Below are positions 11,201-21,134 of a DNA stretch of 64,000 bases, in pieces. Under the pieces are notes generated by a model, which made no database searches, had not been told where the DNA came from, and saw only the letters and a program-made list of their open reading frames with translations. Source of the stretch: Rachicladosporium sp. CCFEE 5018 (taxonomy: Eukaryota > Ascomycota > Dothideomycetes > Cladosporiales > Cladosporiaceae); assembly GCA_002077045.2 (NCBI GenBank), contig KZ111149.1:387400-451399 (forward strand), read 5' to 3'. The position numbers and the translations under genes were made by a program. Positions within the stretch are counted from its first letter, which is position 1, and each line of letters opens with the position of its first letter.

Positions 11201-11327
11201 CGTCCTCCTTGGCGTGACTGGTGGCAAGTAGCGCCGCTGTCGAAGCCTGCGCCGACAACTTGTTTTGTTTCTCGTGAGCTGAAGGATCTGGGCACGGCAC
11301 CTCGCCGGCATGGGCGTGAGATGCCAT
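8202..11327 (-). CDS. EIS1: Eisosome protein 1 (Eis1 family), copy A
   Basis: Exons 11327..11168, 11114..9666 and 9613..8202 sum to 1006 codons plus stop. The N-terminal half has repeated Ala-rich helical motifs (AASLKYARAQDLPS, AGAAAMLAKDYKPKDIWHP, SRAALLAARDGGKLDLW, NALLAATMS) typical of the Eis1/eisosome component family. Next come a charged coiled-coil with LRLEREELERNKRDKK, and a long low-complexity, Ser/Thr/Ala-rich tail with acidic patches. Eis1 is a peripheral part of eisosomes, the Pil1/Lsp1 structures under plasma-membrane furrows. Donor AGTGGG at 11167 and branch CTGAC support intron 1. Intron 2 is 52 nt and shifts frame, so the unspliced frame breaks here. The start at 11327 is chosen because an upstream in-frame ATG is cut off by a stop in copy B. 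Confidence 0.87.
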
Positions 11328-11955
11328 CGTCGCTTGTGATTGATCTGATCGCCTTTTAGCTGCGCTTCTTTTCGCGCCAACGGTCACTGTAGTCCCGCGA
11401 TTTCCGAGAGGGTATGTGACAAGACAGTAAGGAATCGAAAAGATACTTAGACCTCATCACAAGCAAGCTGTTGTGAGACTTCGAAGCCGTCGCATTCGAG
11501 AGCTCCATGACGTAGCTTGAATCAAGGCCGCGGCGTTGCAGCCAAGCGCTCGAGGTCTCGACCCTACTCTTTACCTTCATGTGCTTGACCACAAGACTAT
11601 GCAGATGTATGTTGGTGTATACGACGGGTAAACAATGCGTGAGAAGTATCGACCTGTGTGGTGACCCACCAGAGCCTTCATTTTACTTCATCTATCGCAG
11701 ACCAGGCAGGCACGACTGACAGGTGATCTGCACAGGGGCACGGTTCTTGTTTGCGCCACCAACCTTGCACATGAACGTCAGTCTCGACAACGAGGCATAT
11801 CAATGCAGAAATGCTCGAGATATTATAGACTGACGCGCCAAGTAAGTCGTTCGGCCTCTGTTCGTTGCCTTTCCTAGTTTTTGTTATACTGCAGAAGGTG
11901 AAGACAGTGTTATCGCTAAGAAAGCCATTGCATTTATTGGTCGCTCGCGATCACC
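11328..11955. other. Intergenic region EIS1-phosphatase (A)
   Basis: 628 bp between divergent genes. It holds the two upstream regions and no open frame that I can support. It is nearly identical to 51049-51677, closer than parts of the coding sequence on its right. Confidence 0.6.
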
Positions 11956-12831
11956 ATGGAGCAGCACTCGCCTTTCACCTCCCTCCCTAACTTCCGCGAC
12001 GTCGGTCTCTTCGTCAACTCTCGCACTCCAACTCCAGCCCTGCGACAAGGTCTACTCTTTCGCTCCGCCCGTCCCGACGCCACAGCACCTCAGGAACTAT
12101 CACGCTTGAAGTCCGAGTACCACATCACCACTCAAATCGACCTCCGCACTAAAACCGAGCACCTCGAACAACTCGACAAACTCTCCAAATCCTCACCCTC
12201 CAAATCCCCAGCCACTAGGCCAAAAGACCCCGGCCTCGCCCTCGCAGTCCAAGGTCTGCGCTACGAGAACGTAAACCTCAACGGCTCCTCCTACTCAAAC
12301 TCCCTTCTCAAAGAACTGAGCTACTGGCACATAGCAAAACTCGCCGCTCTCTACGCCGTCGGCAAGCGTACAGAAGCGATCTCAATCCTCGGCACAAACG
12401 TCATGGCGCCCTCCGGTCTCACAGGTCTAGCACTCCGCACGCTGCAAACCAGCACCGCCGAGATCGCGCAGCTCTTCCGCATACTAGCTGACGAGAGTGC
12501 GTGGCCAGTAATGATCCACTGCACGCAGGGCAAAGATCGCACCGGCCTGAGCGTACTGTTAGTGCTGATGCTCTGTGGCGTGGGGGCGAGGGAGATAGAT
12601 GCAGATTACATGGCCACGCAAGCCGAGCTCGTGAACGAACGGGCGGCGAGGGTGAAGGAGATAGAGTCGATTGGGCTGCCGGAGAGTTTTGCGGATTGTG
12701 AGGTTGGATGGGTGGGAAAGGTAGAGGCGTGGATTAATGATGAGAAAGGCGGGATCGAGAGCTACCTGGCAGACTGTGGTGTGAGTAAGGCGGAGATGGA
12801 GAGTGTGAGGAGAATACTGCTGCAGAGATAG
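11956..12831 (+). CDS. Tyrosine/serine protein phosphatase (Y_phosphatase3 type), copy A
   Basis: A 291-aa intronless protein. It opens with LPNFRDVGLF and LRQGLLFRSARPD, the classic start of the DSP-like phosphatase family that includes bacterial Tyr phosphatases and fungal homologs. The active-site loop is HCTQGKDRTG with catalytic Cys189 and Arg195, preceded by a strand WPVMI. A C-terminal helical region follows with ADYMATQAELVNERAARV. Family members remove phosphate from phosphotyrosine or phosphoinositides; the substrate cannot be told. The stop is only 24 bp from the stop of convergent UTP13. The region from about 12115 to 12460 differs from copy B at many synonymous positions. Confidence 0.88.
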   Translation: MEQHSPFTSLPNFRDVGLFVNSRTPTPALRQGLLFRSARPDATAPQELSRLKSEYHITTQIDLRTKTEHLEQLDKLSKSSPSKSPATRPKDPGLALAVQGLRYENVNLNGSSYSNSLLKELSYWHIAKLAALYAVGKRTEAISILGTNVMAPSGLTGLALRTLQTSTAEIAQLFRILADESAWPVMIHCTQGKDRTGLSVLLVLMLCGVGAREIDADYMATQAELVNERAARVKEIESIGLPESFADCEVGWVGKVEAWINDEKGGIESYLADCGVSKAEMESVRRILLQR

Positions 12832-12855
12832 CGATTGTGTATAGTGCTACCTATG

Positions 12856-15754
12856 CTACGCAACGCCCTGCATCTGCTGCAGCGCCCAGAGCAGCACAAA
12901 TCGCTCTTCGCCTATCTTCTCCAGCCGCGTCAAATGCCGCTCGGTGTAAGCTTTCAGCCCATCCAGCACATCTTTCACGCTTTCCTTCTCCTGCACTTTG
13001 TCCTTCGTGCTCATAACCGCCATACCCTTCGCCAAACTGCCATTCACCTCATCCTCCTCGAAGAGACTAGCCGCTGGCCCGCGGCGGCGATGGCGCACAT
13101 TCAGGATCCGCTCTTTCGGGTGTAAGCGCAGGAGAGCGTAGAGAACATGCTGCGCAACATCATGCGTCCGCGCGTTGGCGTTCCAATCCCTCAGCCTCCT
13201 CAGCAAGGCCCAGAGCTGCGAATCGCTCAACTCCCTCAGTACATCATCAACGTCCTGGTTTCCCGTGAAGCTACCGGCTTCGTGCTCGCCGTTCACGACC
13301 GCAGCGAAGAGGTCTAGGAGGCGTTTGGGGTGGTTTAGTTGTAAGGCGAGGATTATGGCTTCCCGGTAATTGGAAGCGCGGATGTGGTTCTGCAGTTCTT
13401 GGTCCTGTTCTATGCGCGCTGAGGCTTGGGTTGTGGCGGCTAAGGCGGTGGTGGATGTTGTGTCGAGCCAGAAGGTTAGTGTGCTGTCGGCGGAGCCGGA
13501 GACAAGGGTAAGTTGGTCTTCATTGCCGGAGGGTTTGGGGTCTTCGTCGTCTGCATCGGCCATGGTCGAGTCATCGTTGCTCTTGATGGGTGCAGCTGCA
13601 CTTTTCTGGTCGTTCAGGGACTGGATCCTGGGAGGCTTTACGGCGAGCGCCCAGACGCGATCAGTGTGGTTGTCGAGTGTAGTCGCGCACTCGCCGCTCT
13701 GAGCGTCCCAGATCTTGACGAGACCATCTCCAGCTGCGCTCGCGACCAGCGCGCCTCGTTTGTTCCTGCCGCCATCCTCGGCTGGTATCGGAAGCCACAC
13801 AACTTTCAGCACACTATTCACATGTCCCTCGAACGTTCGCAAGCAGCTGTAATCACTCAGGCTCCAGATCCTGACAGTCTTGTCTCCACTTCCCGTGACA
13901 ACCATGCCTTTCGCACTGCTGGCTCCTCCGCCCTCGCTGGAAGTAGTCAGAGCGGGCGTTGAGGCGGATGCAAATGCGACAGACCAGACACCGCGCTTGT
14001 GTCCTCGCAGTACACCGATCGTCTCGCCAGCTTCAGCGTCCCAGATCTTGACTGTTCGATCTTGTGATGCTGAAGCGAAGAGTGGTGTTGTTGCCGAGTC
14101 AGACACATCAATGGCATTGATATCCTTATCGTGCGCCTTTCGCGTGTACGCAGCTCGAGACGCCTTGCCTTCAGCTCCTATCTCCCACCGCTTGATAGTC
14201 TTGTCCTGACTGCCAGTGATCAGGAACTTCGGCGGGTGATCGAGAGGCTTGTTGTACGCTTGTGAGCCAGTCTGAGGTGTTGCGTGTGGGAGCGAAACGG
14301 CGCCAATACTCTCTGCGTGGCCCGTGAAAGTGGCGTAGCATTCGTATGAGCTGTTCGCAGGGTCAAGTCGCCACAGTCGTCCGGTGTTGTCTTTGGCGCC
14401 TGTTGCGAGCCAGTGGCCGGACCAGTCGGTGTCGATTGTGATGACTATGTCGCTATGACCCTTCAGTAGGGCTACGTCGGCTCCGAAATATGGCGCATCC
14501 GATGAGCTCTCTGCTGAGGCTTCGACAGAGACGATCCGGATGTCTTCCAAGTTCGTGGCCAGGGCGAGTAAATCGTGCTCGGGTCCGATGTATGCCAAGT
14601 CAATGACTTCGTCATGAGTTCCAGATATGCGACGCATGACAGACAGTGTAGCTAGCGACTTTGACGTCGGTGACAAACCCTCTAGAGATGATAGCAGTAG
14701 CGTCTGATCTGCATGTATCGAGAGAATGAAACCAAGATGAGAGCGGTGCAGCACTTGAACAATTGCTTCTGTCTCAACACCAGCCTCTTGCTCCTCAGTG
14801 ACCTCAGTGCCGTTCGCCACGCTCCAGGTCCGCAACCGAGCAGTCTCGCCACCAGTATAGAGCAATTGACCGCCTGCAAGGAAGCCTATACTTTCGATCG
14901 TCTCGAGCACAGGTATCGTTGCTCGCGCCTTCCATGTTCGAGCATCCCAGACAATCGCTGTCCTGTCCCGACTGCCTGAGAGAAGTAAGTTCTGCTCCGG
15001 GGAGTAGTCCAGGCTCCGTACCACCGAGACGTGCGAGTCGAGATTCGCGACACTCTTCCGCTTTGCCAGATCCCAGACCCGCACTTTGCCGTCTTCACCA
15101 CCGGATGCAAGCCGGTATCGAGCCGCGGTCTCATCTGTAATGTCCTCCTCATCTCTGCTCTTTCGCTTTTTCGACTTGCCCTCGGGCTCAGCTATAGACG
15201 CAGCCTCGAAGAAGTGCAGCGCTGAGATGACGCCGCTATGCCCATGGAACGTATGTGTCGCATACCCTCCCCTTAAATCCCAGACTTTGACCACTCCATC
15301 TGCACCTCCCGTAGCTAGCAATGAGCTCGTCGAGTCGATCGCAGTCGTAACCACAGGAGCCGTATGTGGCTTCAGCGTCCTCAACAGCTTCGGTGTGATC
15401 GATTCATCGTCGTCTTGCGAGGTTTGCAGCGCATATATGCGCATCGACAGGTTTCTCGAACATATTACCAGGAACTTCGCATCGGGGGATAAGGCCAGGG
15501 TTGTGATCGCTTCACCGTCCTGGGAGCTTTTGTCAATGTCAGTCGACGCTTGACGGGACCGTAAGAGTGCGACTTACGCCTTCTATCCTCGCCAGGTGTG
15601 CGCCAGTGCTAAGGTCTGTGAGGAGGGCCTCTTCGCTCAGACATGTCGCTAGGATTCGCCCATCGTAGCTTAGGTCCACGGCGCCGCCTGTATATATAGG
15701 CTGAATGACTCGACTGGGCTCGAAGGTCGTCTTCGTGTCGGCTTTGTAGGCCAT
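12856..15754 (-). CDS. UTP13: U3 snoRNP / SSU processome WD40 protein Utp13 (TBL3), copy A
   Basis: Two exons, 15754..15578 and 15519..12856 (GTAAGT donor, phase 0 junction), give 946 aa. The sequence holds two tandem beta-propellers with many GH..WD units (VKVWDLRGG, VRVWDLAKR, AIVWDARTW, GRLWRLDP, VKIWDAEAG, VRIWSLSD, VKIWDAQSG) and a C-terminal Utp13 domain (YREAIILALQLNHPKRLLDLF, TRLEKIGEERFVLLWALQQM). The product is part of the UTP-B subcomplex that binds pre-18S rRNA and U3 snoRNA in the nucleolus. Yeast Utp13 is 817 aa; the excess here is Ala/Ser/Asp-rich linkers. The gene is divergent from RSA4, another ribosome-assembly gene. Confidence 0.92.
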
Positions 15755-16097
15755 GGCCGCGGTATGTGGGAACTCAGTCGTCTCGAGGTCCGCTCAGTGT
15801 CCTTGATGTCCCGGTGGACAGAACGACAAGAATGTTACTTCAGCCTCACGAATACCCGCACAGTAGCATGAGCGTATCCAGACGAGCCCTGAAAAACAGT
15901 GATGGGAGGATTGAGGTCGATTTCGGTTGCGTCTGGCCGTTGTCGCATATCCCAGATCGTCCCAAACTTTTCCCTTCACATGCAAATCTGAGTGCGGAAC
16001 AGCCCCGCATAGCACTCGAGTACCTCACAAAAAGTTCCAGACATTGATCTTGATCTCATACACTAAACATTCAACCTTCCCCAGCTCTTCCGCAACC
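15755..16097. promoter_or_regulatory. Shared divergent promoter region UTP13/RSA4 (A)
   Basis: 343 bp separate the start codons of two nucleolar assembly factors. An open frame runs through much of it in frame with RSA4 (from 15927), but this is upstream noncoding sequence: the family N-terminus starts at MTTVLPPPSKRQK. Sharing one upstream region would allow joint expression; this is inference. Confidence 0.4.
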
Positions 16098-17645
16098 ATG
16101 ACGACCGTCCTCCCGCCCCCCTCCAAACGCCAGAAGCTCGCCACCTCCATCCTCGCCAGCAATCAAGTCCCCCCACCCCAAGCCCCGCCATCAGCCCTCC
16201 AACGAATCCAATTCCGCGACGCCGACACCTCCGCCCCACAAGGCCCCGTCGTCTCGCTCTCGCTCGCAGATCTCTCGCTCAAGAACCTTTCCCTCCTCTT
16301 GAACAGTCTGCTAGGCCACACGAATCCGGATGACAGGCTACCGTACAGATTCTACGACCCGCTGAACAATGGCGTGGGGGAGTTCGATCAAGAGCGGATC
16401 GTGAGGGCTTATGTAGATGGCTTGACGAACACGGAGACGGTGCTTGAGGTGCCTTGTCGGGCTGAGGCGGTGTTTAGGGTGAAGGCTGTGACGAGGTGTT
16501 CAGCGAGTATATCAGGACACGGCGAGAGTATCCTGGCACCGGCTTTTTCGCCTGCCACGAGCTCGAGACTGGCGACTGGGAGCGGCGACAACACGGCGCG
16601 GATATGGGATTGTGAGACTGGCACGCCGTTGCATACGCTGAAGGGGCACACGGGGTGGGTGTTGGCTGTTGCGTGGTCGCCGGAGGGGGATGTGCTAGCT
16701 ACGGGCGGGATGGACAATACGCTGAGATTGTGGGATCCGGTGAAGGGCGAGGCGATTGGAGGAGCGTTGAAGGGACATACGAAGTGGATTACGAGTATAT
16801 GTTGGGAGCCGTTCCATTTGCAGCAGGAGGGACGGCCGAGGCTGGTGACTGCGTCGAGGGACTTCACACTGCGGATATGGGATACGGTGGGCGCGACAAC
16901 GGATCTGGCGTTGACGGGGCACAAGGGGAGCGTGAGCTGCGTGCGGTGGGGTGGTACTGGGCAGGGAGTGATTTACAGCGCCTCGCATGATCGGACGGTG
17001 AAGATATGGGATGCGCAGAAGGGGACACTGCTCTCTACGCTCTCGTCACACGCACACTGGGTGAACCATCTTGCTCTGTCGACCGATCACGTCCTGCGAA
17101 CAGGCTACTATGACCACAAAGGCTCCAAGGCCATTCCCGCAAATCTAGCAGACAAACGACAACGAGCGAAAGAGCGCTATGCCTCTGCCACAGCCGGCGC
17201 AGGCGGTCTCGAGCGTCTGGTCACAGCCTCAGACGACTGCACAATGTACCTCTGGACGCCGTCCACATCAACGAAACCTCTGGCTCGTATGATAGGCCAC
17301 CAAAAGCAGGTCAACCACGTCACATTCTCCCCTGATGGTGCAACGATAGCCTCGGCCGGTTTCGACAACCACGTCAAGTTGTGGAATGCGAAAGATGGCG
17401 CGTACTTGACGACGCTACGAGGGCATGTTGGTGCAGTGTATCAGTGTGCTTTCTCGCCGGACAGTCGGTTGTTGGTGAGTGCCAGTAAGGATACGACGCT
17501 CAAGGCTTGGGATGTGAAAAATGGGAAGCTCGCAGAGAACTTGCCTGGCCACAAGGATGAGGTGTTTGCTGTTGATTGGAGTCCTGATGGGGATAGGGTG
17601 GGGAGTGGAGGGCAGGATAAGGCTGTGAGGATCTGGCGACACTAG
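16098..17645 (+). CDS. RSA4: Ribosome assembly protein Rsa4 (Notchless/NLE1), copy A
   Basis: An intronless gene for 515 aa, the same length as yeast Rsa4. A short basic leader (SKRQK) is followed by the ubiquitin-like NLE domain (about residues 40-120, containing LLNSLLGH, LPYRFYDPLNN and a REAEAVFRVKAVTR-like end), then eight WD40 repeats (GSGDNTARIWD, GGMDNTLRLWD, ASRDFTLRIWD, ASHDRTVKIWD, ASDDCTMYLW, AGFDNHVKLWN, ASKDTTLKAWD, GGQDKAVRIW). Rsa4 binds the MIDAS domain of the AAA ATPase Rea1/midasin on pre-60S particles and is pulled off during 60S maturation. The start is the first ATG next to the family N-terminus. Confidence 0.95.
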   Translation: MTTVLPPPSKRQKLATSILASNQVPPPQAPPSALQRIQFRDADTSAPQGPVVSLSLADLSLKNLSLLLNSLLGHTNPDDRLPYRFYDPLNNGVGEFDQERIVRAYVDGLTNTETVLEVPCRAEAVFRVKAVTRCSASISGHGESILAPAFSPATSSRLATGSGDNTARIWDCETGTPLHTLKGHTGWVLAVAWSPEGDVLATGGMDNTLRLWDPVKGEAIGGALKGHTKWITSICWEPFHLQQEGRPRLVTASRDFTLRIWDTVGATTDLALTGHKGSVSCVRWGGTGQGVIYSASHDRTVKIWDAQKGTLLSTLSSHAHWVNHLALSTDHVLRTGYYDHKGSKAIPANLADKRQRAKERYASATAGAGGLERLVTASDDCTMYLWTPSTSTKPLARMIGHQKQVNHVTFSPDGATIASAGFDNHVKLWNAKDGAYLTTLRGHVGAVYQCAFSPDSRLLVSASKDTTLKAWDVKNGKLAENLPGHKDEVFAVDWSPDGDRVGSGGQDKAVRIWRH

Positions 17646-18049
17646 TAGTCATAATGATATGAGTAGCTGCATCAAGTCACCTCTGGCTCATACTCAACGT
17701 CAGACAAAGTGAGCAGTCATACCGTGAGTGATGTATTCGATATGTTGGCACGTGATAGGCTCATCCGATCGCCCACGCTAGTGCCGGGCCGCAACGCCAC
17801 AGCTCCTTCCTCGCGGATTCCATCGAAAAAAGTAGACTCAGGCCCAGCCAAACTGCGATTCTACATCAACAACCTCCTGCAACACCAACACTACACACAC
17901 CACCACAAACACCCTCTCCTTCCACTCATTACGTGTTTCTTGCAAGCGTTCCTTGTACGAGACACTCCTGCTTCACTCGAAGGCAGCAAACGAACCAAAT
18001 ACCCAACACTACCGAAATCACCTCCCCTACAATCTCAGCCTCATTCAAG
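17646..18049. other. Intergenic / DED1 upstream region (A)
   Basis: 404 bp between RSA4 and DED1. The last 170 bp are rich in CA and pyrimidines, consistent with a DED1 promoter and leader. An open frame joined to DED1 from 17933 begins with non-conserved sequence; I treat it as untranslated leader. Confidence 0.5.
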
Positions 18050-19091
18050 ATGGCGGACCAAATCAACATGAACGGCCTTTCCCTCCAAGACTCTCAGCAC
18101 GCTCCCAAGGGCGGTGCTGGACAACCGAACGGAGCGTTCGAGCGCTCAGCTTATGTTCCACCTCACATGAGGAACGCGCCACGCGGCGCTCCCAACGGCG
18201 CTCCTGCCGCCTTCGATGGCCCCCCGCCAGGTGCCAACGGCACGAACGGCTCCGCGTGGGCTGCTCCAGAGGCGAAGTACGTTCATTCTAGATCACTCAC
18301 ACGCATAGAGAACACATCACTAACACATCGCAGCGGCTACGGCGGTGCTCCTCCAGCACGCGGCAACTGGGGTGCAGCTCAGGCTTTCACTCCTCGCGGT
18401 CCCCCACCAGCTACCAACGGCGGCTGGGATAATTCGCCGGCACCCTCTCGCGCCTTCGACCGCAACGCGTACGGTGCACCCGGCGGTGGCGGTGGACGCC
18501 CGACCGGCGGTTCAGGAGACGGACGTTGGGCAGACGGCAAGCACATCCCAGGACCCGCCAACCCACGTGTCGAGCGTGAGCTGTTCGGTGTGGTCGACGA
18601 CCCATCGAAGGGTCACAGCGGCATTAACTTTTCGAACTATGACGACATCCCAGTCGAGGCTTCGGGAGACAATGTGCCAGAGGCTGTGACTTCATTCACG
18701 AACCCGCCTCTAGACGACCATCTCATCACCAACATCAAGCTCGCAGGCTACAATGTCCCTACGCCAGTACAGAAGTACTCGATCCCCATCGTCATGGGTG
18801 GACGCGATCTCATGGCTTGCGCTCAGACCGGTTCCGGAAAGACTGGTGGTTTCCTCTTTCCCATCCTCTCTCAGGCATTCCAACACGGTCCCAGCGGCTT
18901 TACGCCCCCACAGCAAGGCTTTGCTCGCCAACGCAAGGCTACCCCCACATCCCTCATCCTCGCACCTACGCGTGAGTTGGTCTCCCAGATCCACGAGGAG
19001 GCTCGCAAATTCGCCTACCGCTCCTGGGTGCGTCCTTGCGTCGTCTACGGTGGTGCCGATATCGGCTCCCAGCTCCGTAGCATGGAGCGTG
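18050..19091 (+). CDS. DED1: DEAD-box RNA helicase Ded1 (DDX3), copy A, 3' truncated by gap
   Basis: Exons 18050..18276 and 18334..19091 (57-nt intron, GTACGT donor). The visible 328 residues include the N-terminal Gly/Pro/Asn-rich region with a YVPPHMR motif (eIF4E-binding-like in DDX3), the Q motif (NVPTPVQKYSIP), motif I AQTGSGKT and motif Ia PTRELVSQI. The rest, including the DEAD box, falls beyond the 100-N gap and is not in this copy. From 18600 on, the sequence is about 99 percent identical to copy B. Ded1 unwinds mRNA leaders for start-site scanning in the cytoplasm. Confidence 0.93.
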
Positions 19092-19191
19092 NNNNNNNNN
19101 NNNNNNNNNNNNNNNNNNNNNNNNNNNNNNNNNNNNNNNNNNNNNNNNNNNNNNNNNNNNNNNNNNNNNNNNNNNNNNNNNNNNNNNNNNN
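19092..19191. other. Assembly gap (100 N)
   Basis: Exactly 100 undetermined bases, the conventional placeholder for a scaffold gap of unknown size. It interrupts DED1 copy A on its left; a different gene's 3' end is on its right. Linkage across it rests only on scaffolding. Confidence 0.98.
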
Positions 19192-19296
19192 AACTTGGCG
19201 CAGTCTATTGATGCGGTGCGCGCTAAGATCGGCTGGCTGGAGAGGGATGGGAAGGATGTTGAGGATTGGCTTAAGGCGGAGAAGTACTTGAGATAG
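19192..19296 (+). CDS. C-terminal fragment, M1-family aminopeptidase (Ape2/Aap1-like)
   Basis: The first 35 codons after the gap read in one frame from AAC to TAG: LAQSIDAVRAKIGWLERDG, then KDVEDWLKAEKYLR at the end. This matches the last helix of the ERAP1-like C-terminal domain in M1 zinc aminopeptidases (yeast Aap1/Ape2, puromycin-sensitive aminopeptidase), where a W-L-x-R-D motif precedes a final W-L helix. The catalytic part lies in or beyond the gap. Its presence shows that sequence on the two sides of the gap belongs to different genes. Confidence 0.6.
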   Translation, partial: NLAQSIDAVRAKIGWLERDGKDVEDWLKAEKYLR

Positions 19297-19369
19297 AGTC
19301 TCTCCTCCTGAGGTATTGGAAGCATTGCTGGGGTATATAGCTGCATAGATGAACCCTGTCCTCGCTAAT

Positions 19370-20491
19370 TCACCCTCTCAAAGGCAGAACGTGCTGCACA
19401 CCCGTCCCCTGCCTACACAACGGACACATTGGCTGCTCCCTCAGCCACTCCGTCACGCATGTCCAGCAAAAAACATGCCCGCAAGTTGTTACGAAGGGAT
19501 CTTTCATGGGCTCGAGGCAGAGCGTGCATTTCCGGGATTGCTTGCCAGAGATGTATTGTAATTGCTCCGCGTCCTCAAGATCCACGACCGGTTCAGGATG
19601 GTAGGGCGTGGACGTGATGTGCGCTAGATGCTTCTTCTGCGCTACAGGATCGGAGGAGGAGGGTGCCGGGATGGGTGCGAGAAGGTTGGCGTCTGGCATA
19701 GTGCCTATTTCAACCCCGCCGTCTATCACCGCACTCCCGGCTTGTGGTGTTACGGGGACCGCGGAGTTGGCTGTGTACACCGTCTGAACGTGTAGGTAGC
19801 CCTGAACAAGTAATTGAGCTGCCAGCAAGACTCCCAGCACCTCGTACCCAGCTCGCTGCGAAGAGGGCTCGATTTTCCGCGTGAAGATGTAGCGCAAATT
19901 GAACAGCCGTTTGGAAAGCGTGTAGTAGGCGCCTGTAAAGTAGAAGGTCGCTAGCACGAGGGCTGAGAGGAGGGAGGGGGAGGTGAGAGTGTCCAGATGC
20001 TTTACGATGTATGTAGACAGCTGGTGCGCGGTCGTCGATCGCTTCGAGTCCTGTTGGTGGAGGACGGCTTCGAGCTTCGCTCTCAGTCGCCGCCGAAAAG
20101 ACGGCAGCACTCGCGTGAGTCCATACGGGAGGAGCACAGCTGACAAGATGTATGCGCTCCTTCGCGCTATGCTCGGTAGCCGGTGGGTTGAGGCGTGAAT
20201 CTGGACTATGTCTGTGTACTCCTCACCCAGCGTTCGATTTCCAAGGAACGTCGTAAGGCTGAGGTAGAGCAGTTCCGTAAAGGTCCGCGCTTCGTTCTCC
20301 CAGTTGTGGACTGTGCGGGTGCCGTAGAAGGAGCGTAGGATTGATTGGAGCTGGAGCAGGAGGTGGGACTGGAAGTAAGCGTCCTTCTGGTGGGAGCGTA
20401 TTATATCTGGGCTGGAGGCGAAAGGGTAGTGGAAGGACTGGAGGGCGCGTCTGTCTGAAGAGAGTGGCGCGTCGCGAACGTGATCGGACAT
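19370..20491 (-). CDS. PEX10: Peroxisome biogenesis factor 10 (Pex10), RING E3 ligase
   Basis: A 373-aa single-exon protein. The N-terminal 280 residues form the Pex2/Pex12-type membrane region, with helices such as RSAYILSAVLLPYGLTRVL and SLLSALVLATFYFTGAYYTL. The C-terminus is a C3HC4 RING: CTLC, CGHVFCWTC and CPLC. Pex10, with Pex2 and Pex12, forms the peroxisomal membrane ligase complex that ubiquitinates and recycles the import receptor Pex5. I chose the ATG at 20491 for its strong context (CACCACC before it); an in-frame ATG 33 bases upstream would add eleven residues. Confidence 0.9.
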   Translation of the reverse strand: MSDHVRDAPLSSDRRALQSFHYPFASSPDIIRSHQKDAYFQSHLLLQLQSILRSFYGTRTVHNWENEARTFTELLYLSLTTFLGNRTLGEEYTDIVQIHASTHRLPSIARRSAYILSAVLLPYGLTRVLPSFRRRLRAKLEAVLHQQDSKRSTTAHQLSTYIVKHLDTLTSPSLLSALVLATFYFTGAYYTLSKRLFNLRYIFTRKIEPSSQRAGYEVLGVLLAAQLLVQGYLHVQTVYTANSAVPVTPQAGSAVIDGGVEIGTMPDANLLAPIPAPSSSDPVAQKKHLAHITSTPYHPEPVVDLEDAEQLQYISGKQSRKCTLCLEPMKDPFVTTCGHVFCWTCVTEWLREQPMCPLCRQGTGVQHVLPLRG

Positions 20492-21134
20492 GGTGGTGAG
20501 TATGGTATGGTGGGCGGTAGCCACACCATCGCGGAGCTCATATCTCGAGATTCCTCATCTACCGAGGCTCGTGAGGAAGGTGCGGTCCGCTCATCCCGGC
20601 CGTTGTACCGACGACCTGGTTCATCCAACTTGATCATCCTAATCGCCATCGCAATGGCATGTGGCCTACCCATGTTTCGCCGTAACTTATCAAGTCATCG
20701 ACGCAGGGGACGGTAATCGATCGACACCGCTAGATTCAACGCCATAACAGATCCAGATCCACCGCCCAAGGTGCCAGCCAAGCCCGTCACGCGCGGCCAC
20801 AGAGAGATCAAGCAATTGCTCAGCCGCCCGACTACGCATGCGGATCCCTGTGAGACTCGCCGCTGGCCGCTCTCGACATGCTGTACATCAGGGCAACCTG
20901 AGGCAGAAGTTGCAGTGCTCTGACAGTACGGCACGACCTCGTCATGAGATCCGTTGTTACGAGGTCAATGATGAGCATCGGAGTGCGCTGCGTACAGTGT
21001 AACTATTTCATAGGTAAAGTACTCTATAACGTTTCCATTCTCATACTCCATTCTCATACGCTACACTTTCATCACTACTCGCCACAAGACTAGCCCTTTC
21101 CATTCCATCCTCAATTGCCCAAACAAACACCACA
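20492..21134. other. Intergenic region, PEX10 to secreted protein
   Basis: 643 bp of divergent upstream sequence. Short frames occur on both strands but have no family features. No RNA gene or repeat seen. Confidence 0.5.

Larger units (their letters stand above)
1..19091 (+). repeat. Segmental duplication, copy A (truncated both ends)
   Basis: This stretch carries ten genes in the same order and orientation as 39732-58812. The offset between copies goes only from 39731 at the left to 39721 at the right, so indels are few and small. Coding and noncoding sequence both match, including intergenic regions, so the copy was made at the DNA level. The left end is set by the window edge, inside exon 1 of the thioesterase gene. 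The right end is the N gap. Divergence is uneven, from about 99 percent identity to patches with many synonymous changes. Confidence 0.96.

Noticed and set aside
15927..16097. N-terminal extension of RSA4 by 57 codons
   Set aside because: Rsa4 proteins begin near MTTVLPPP; the extension is promoter-like, shared with UTP13 upstream sequence.
17933..18049. In-frame upstream extension of DED1
   Set aside because: The extension differs between copies and resembles a CA-rich leader; MADQINMNGLS is the conserved start.
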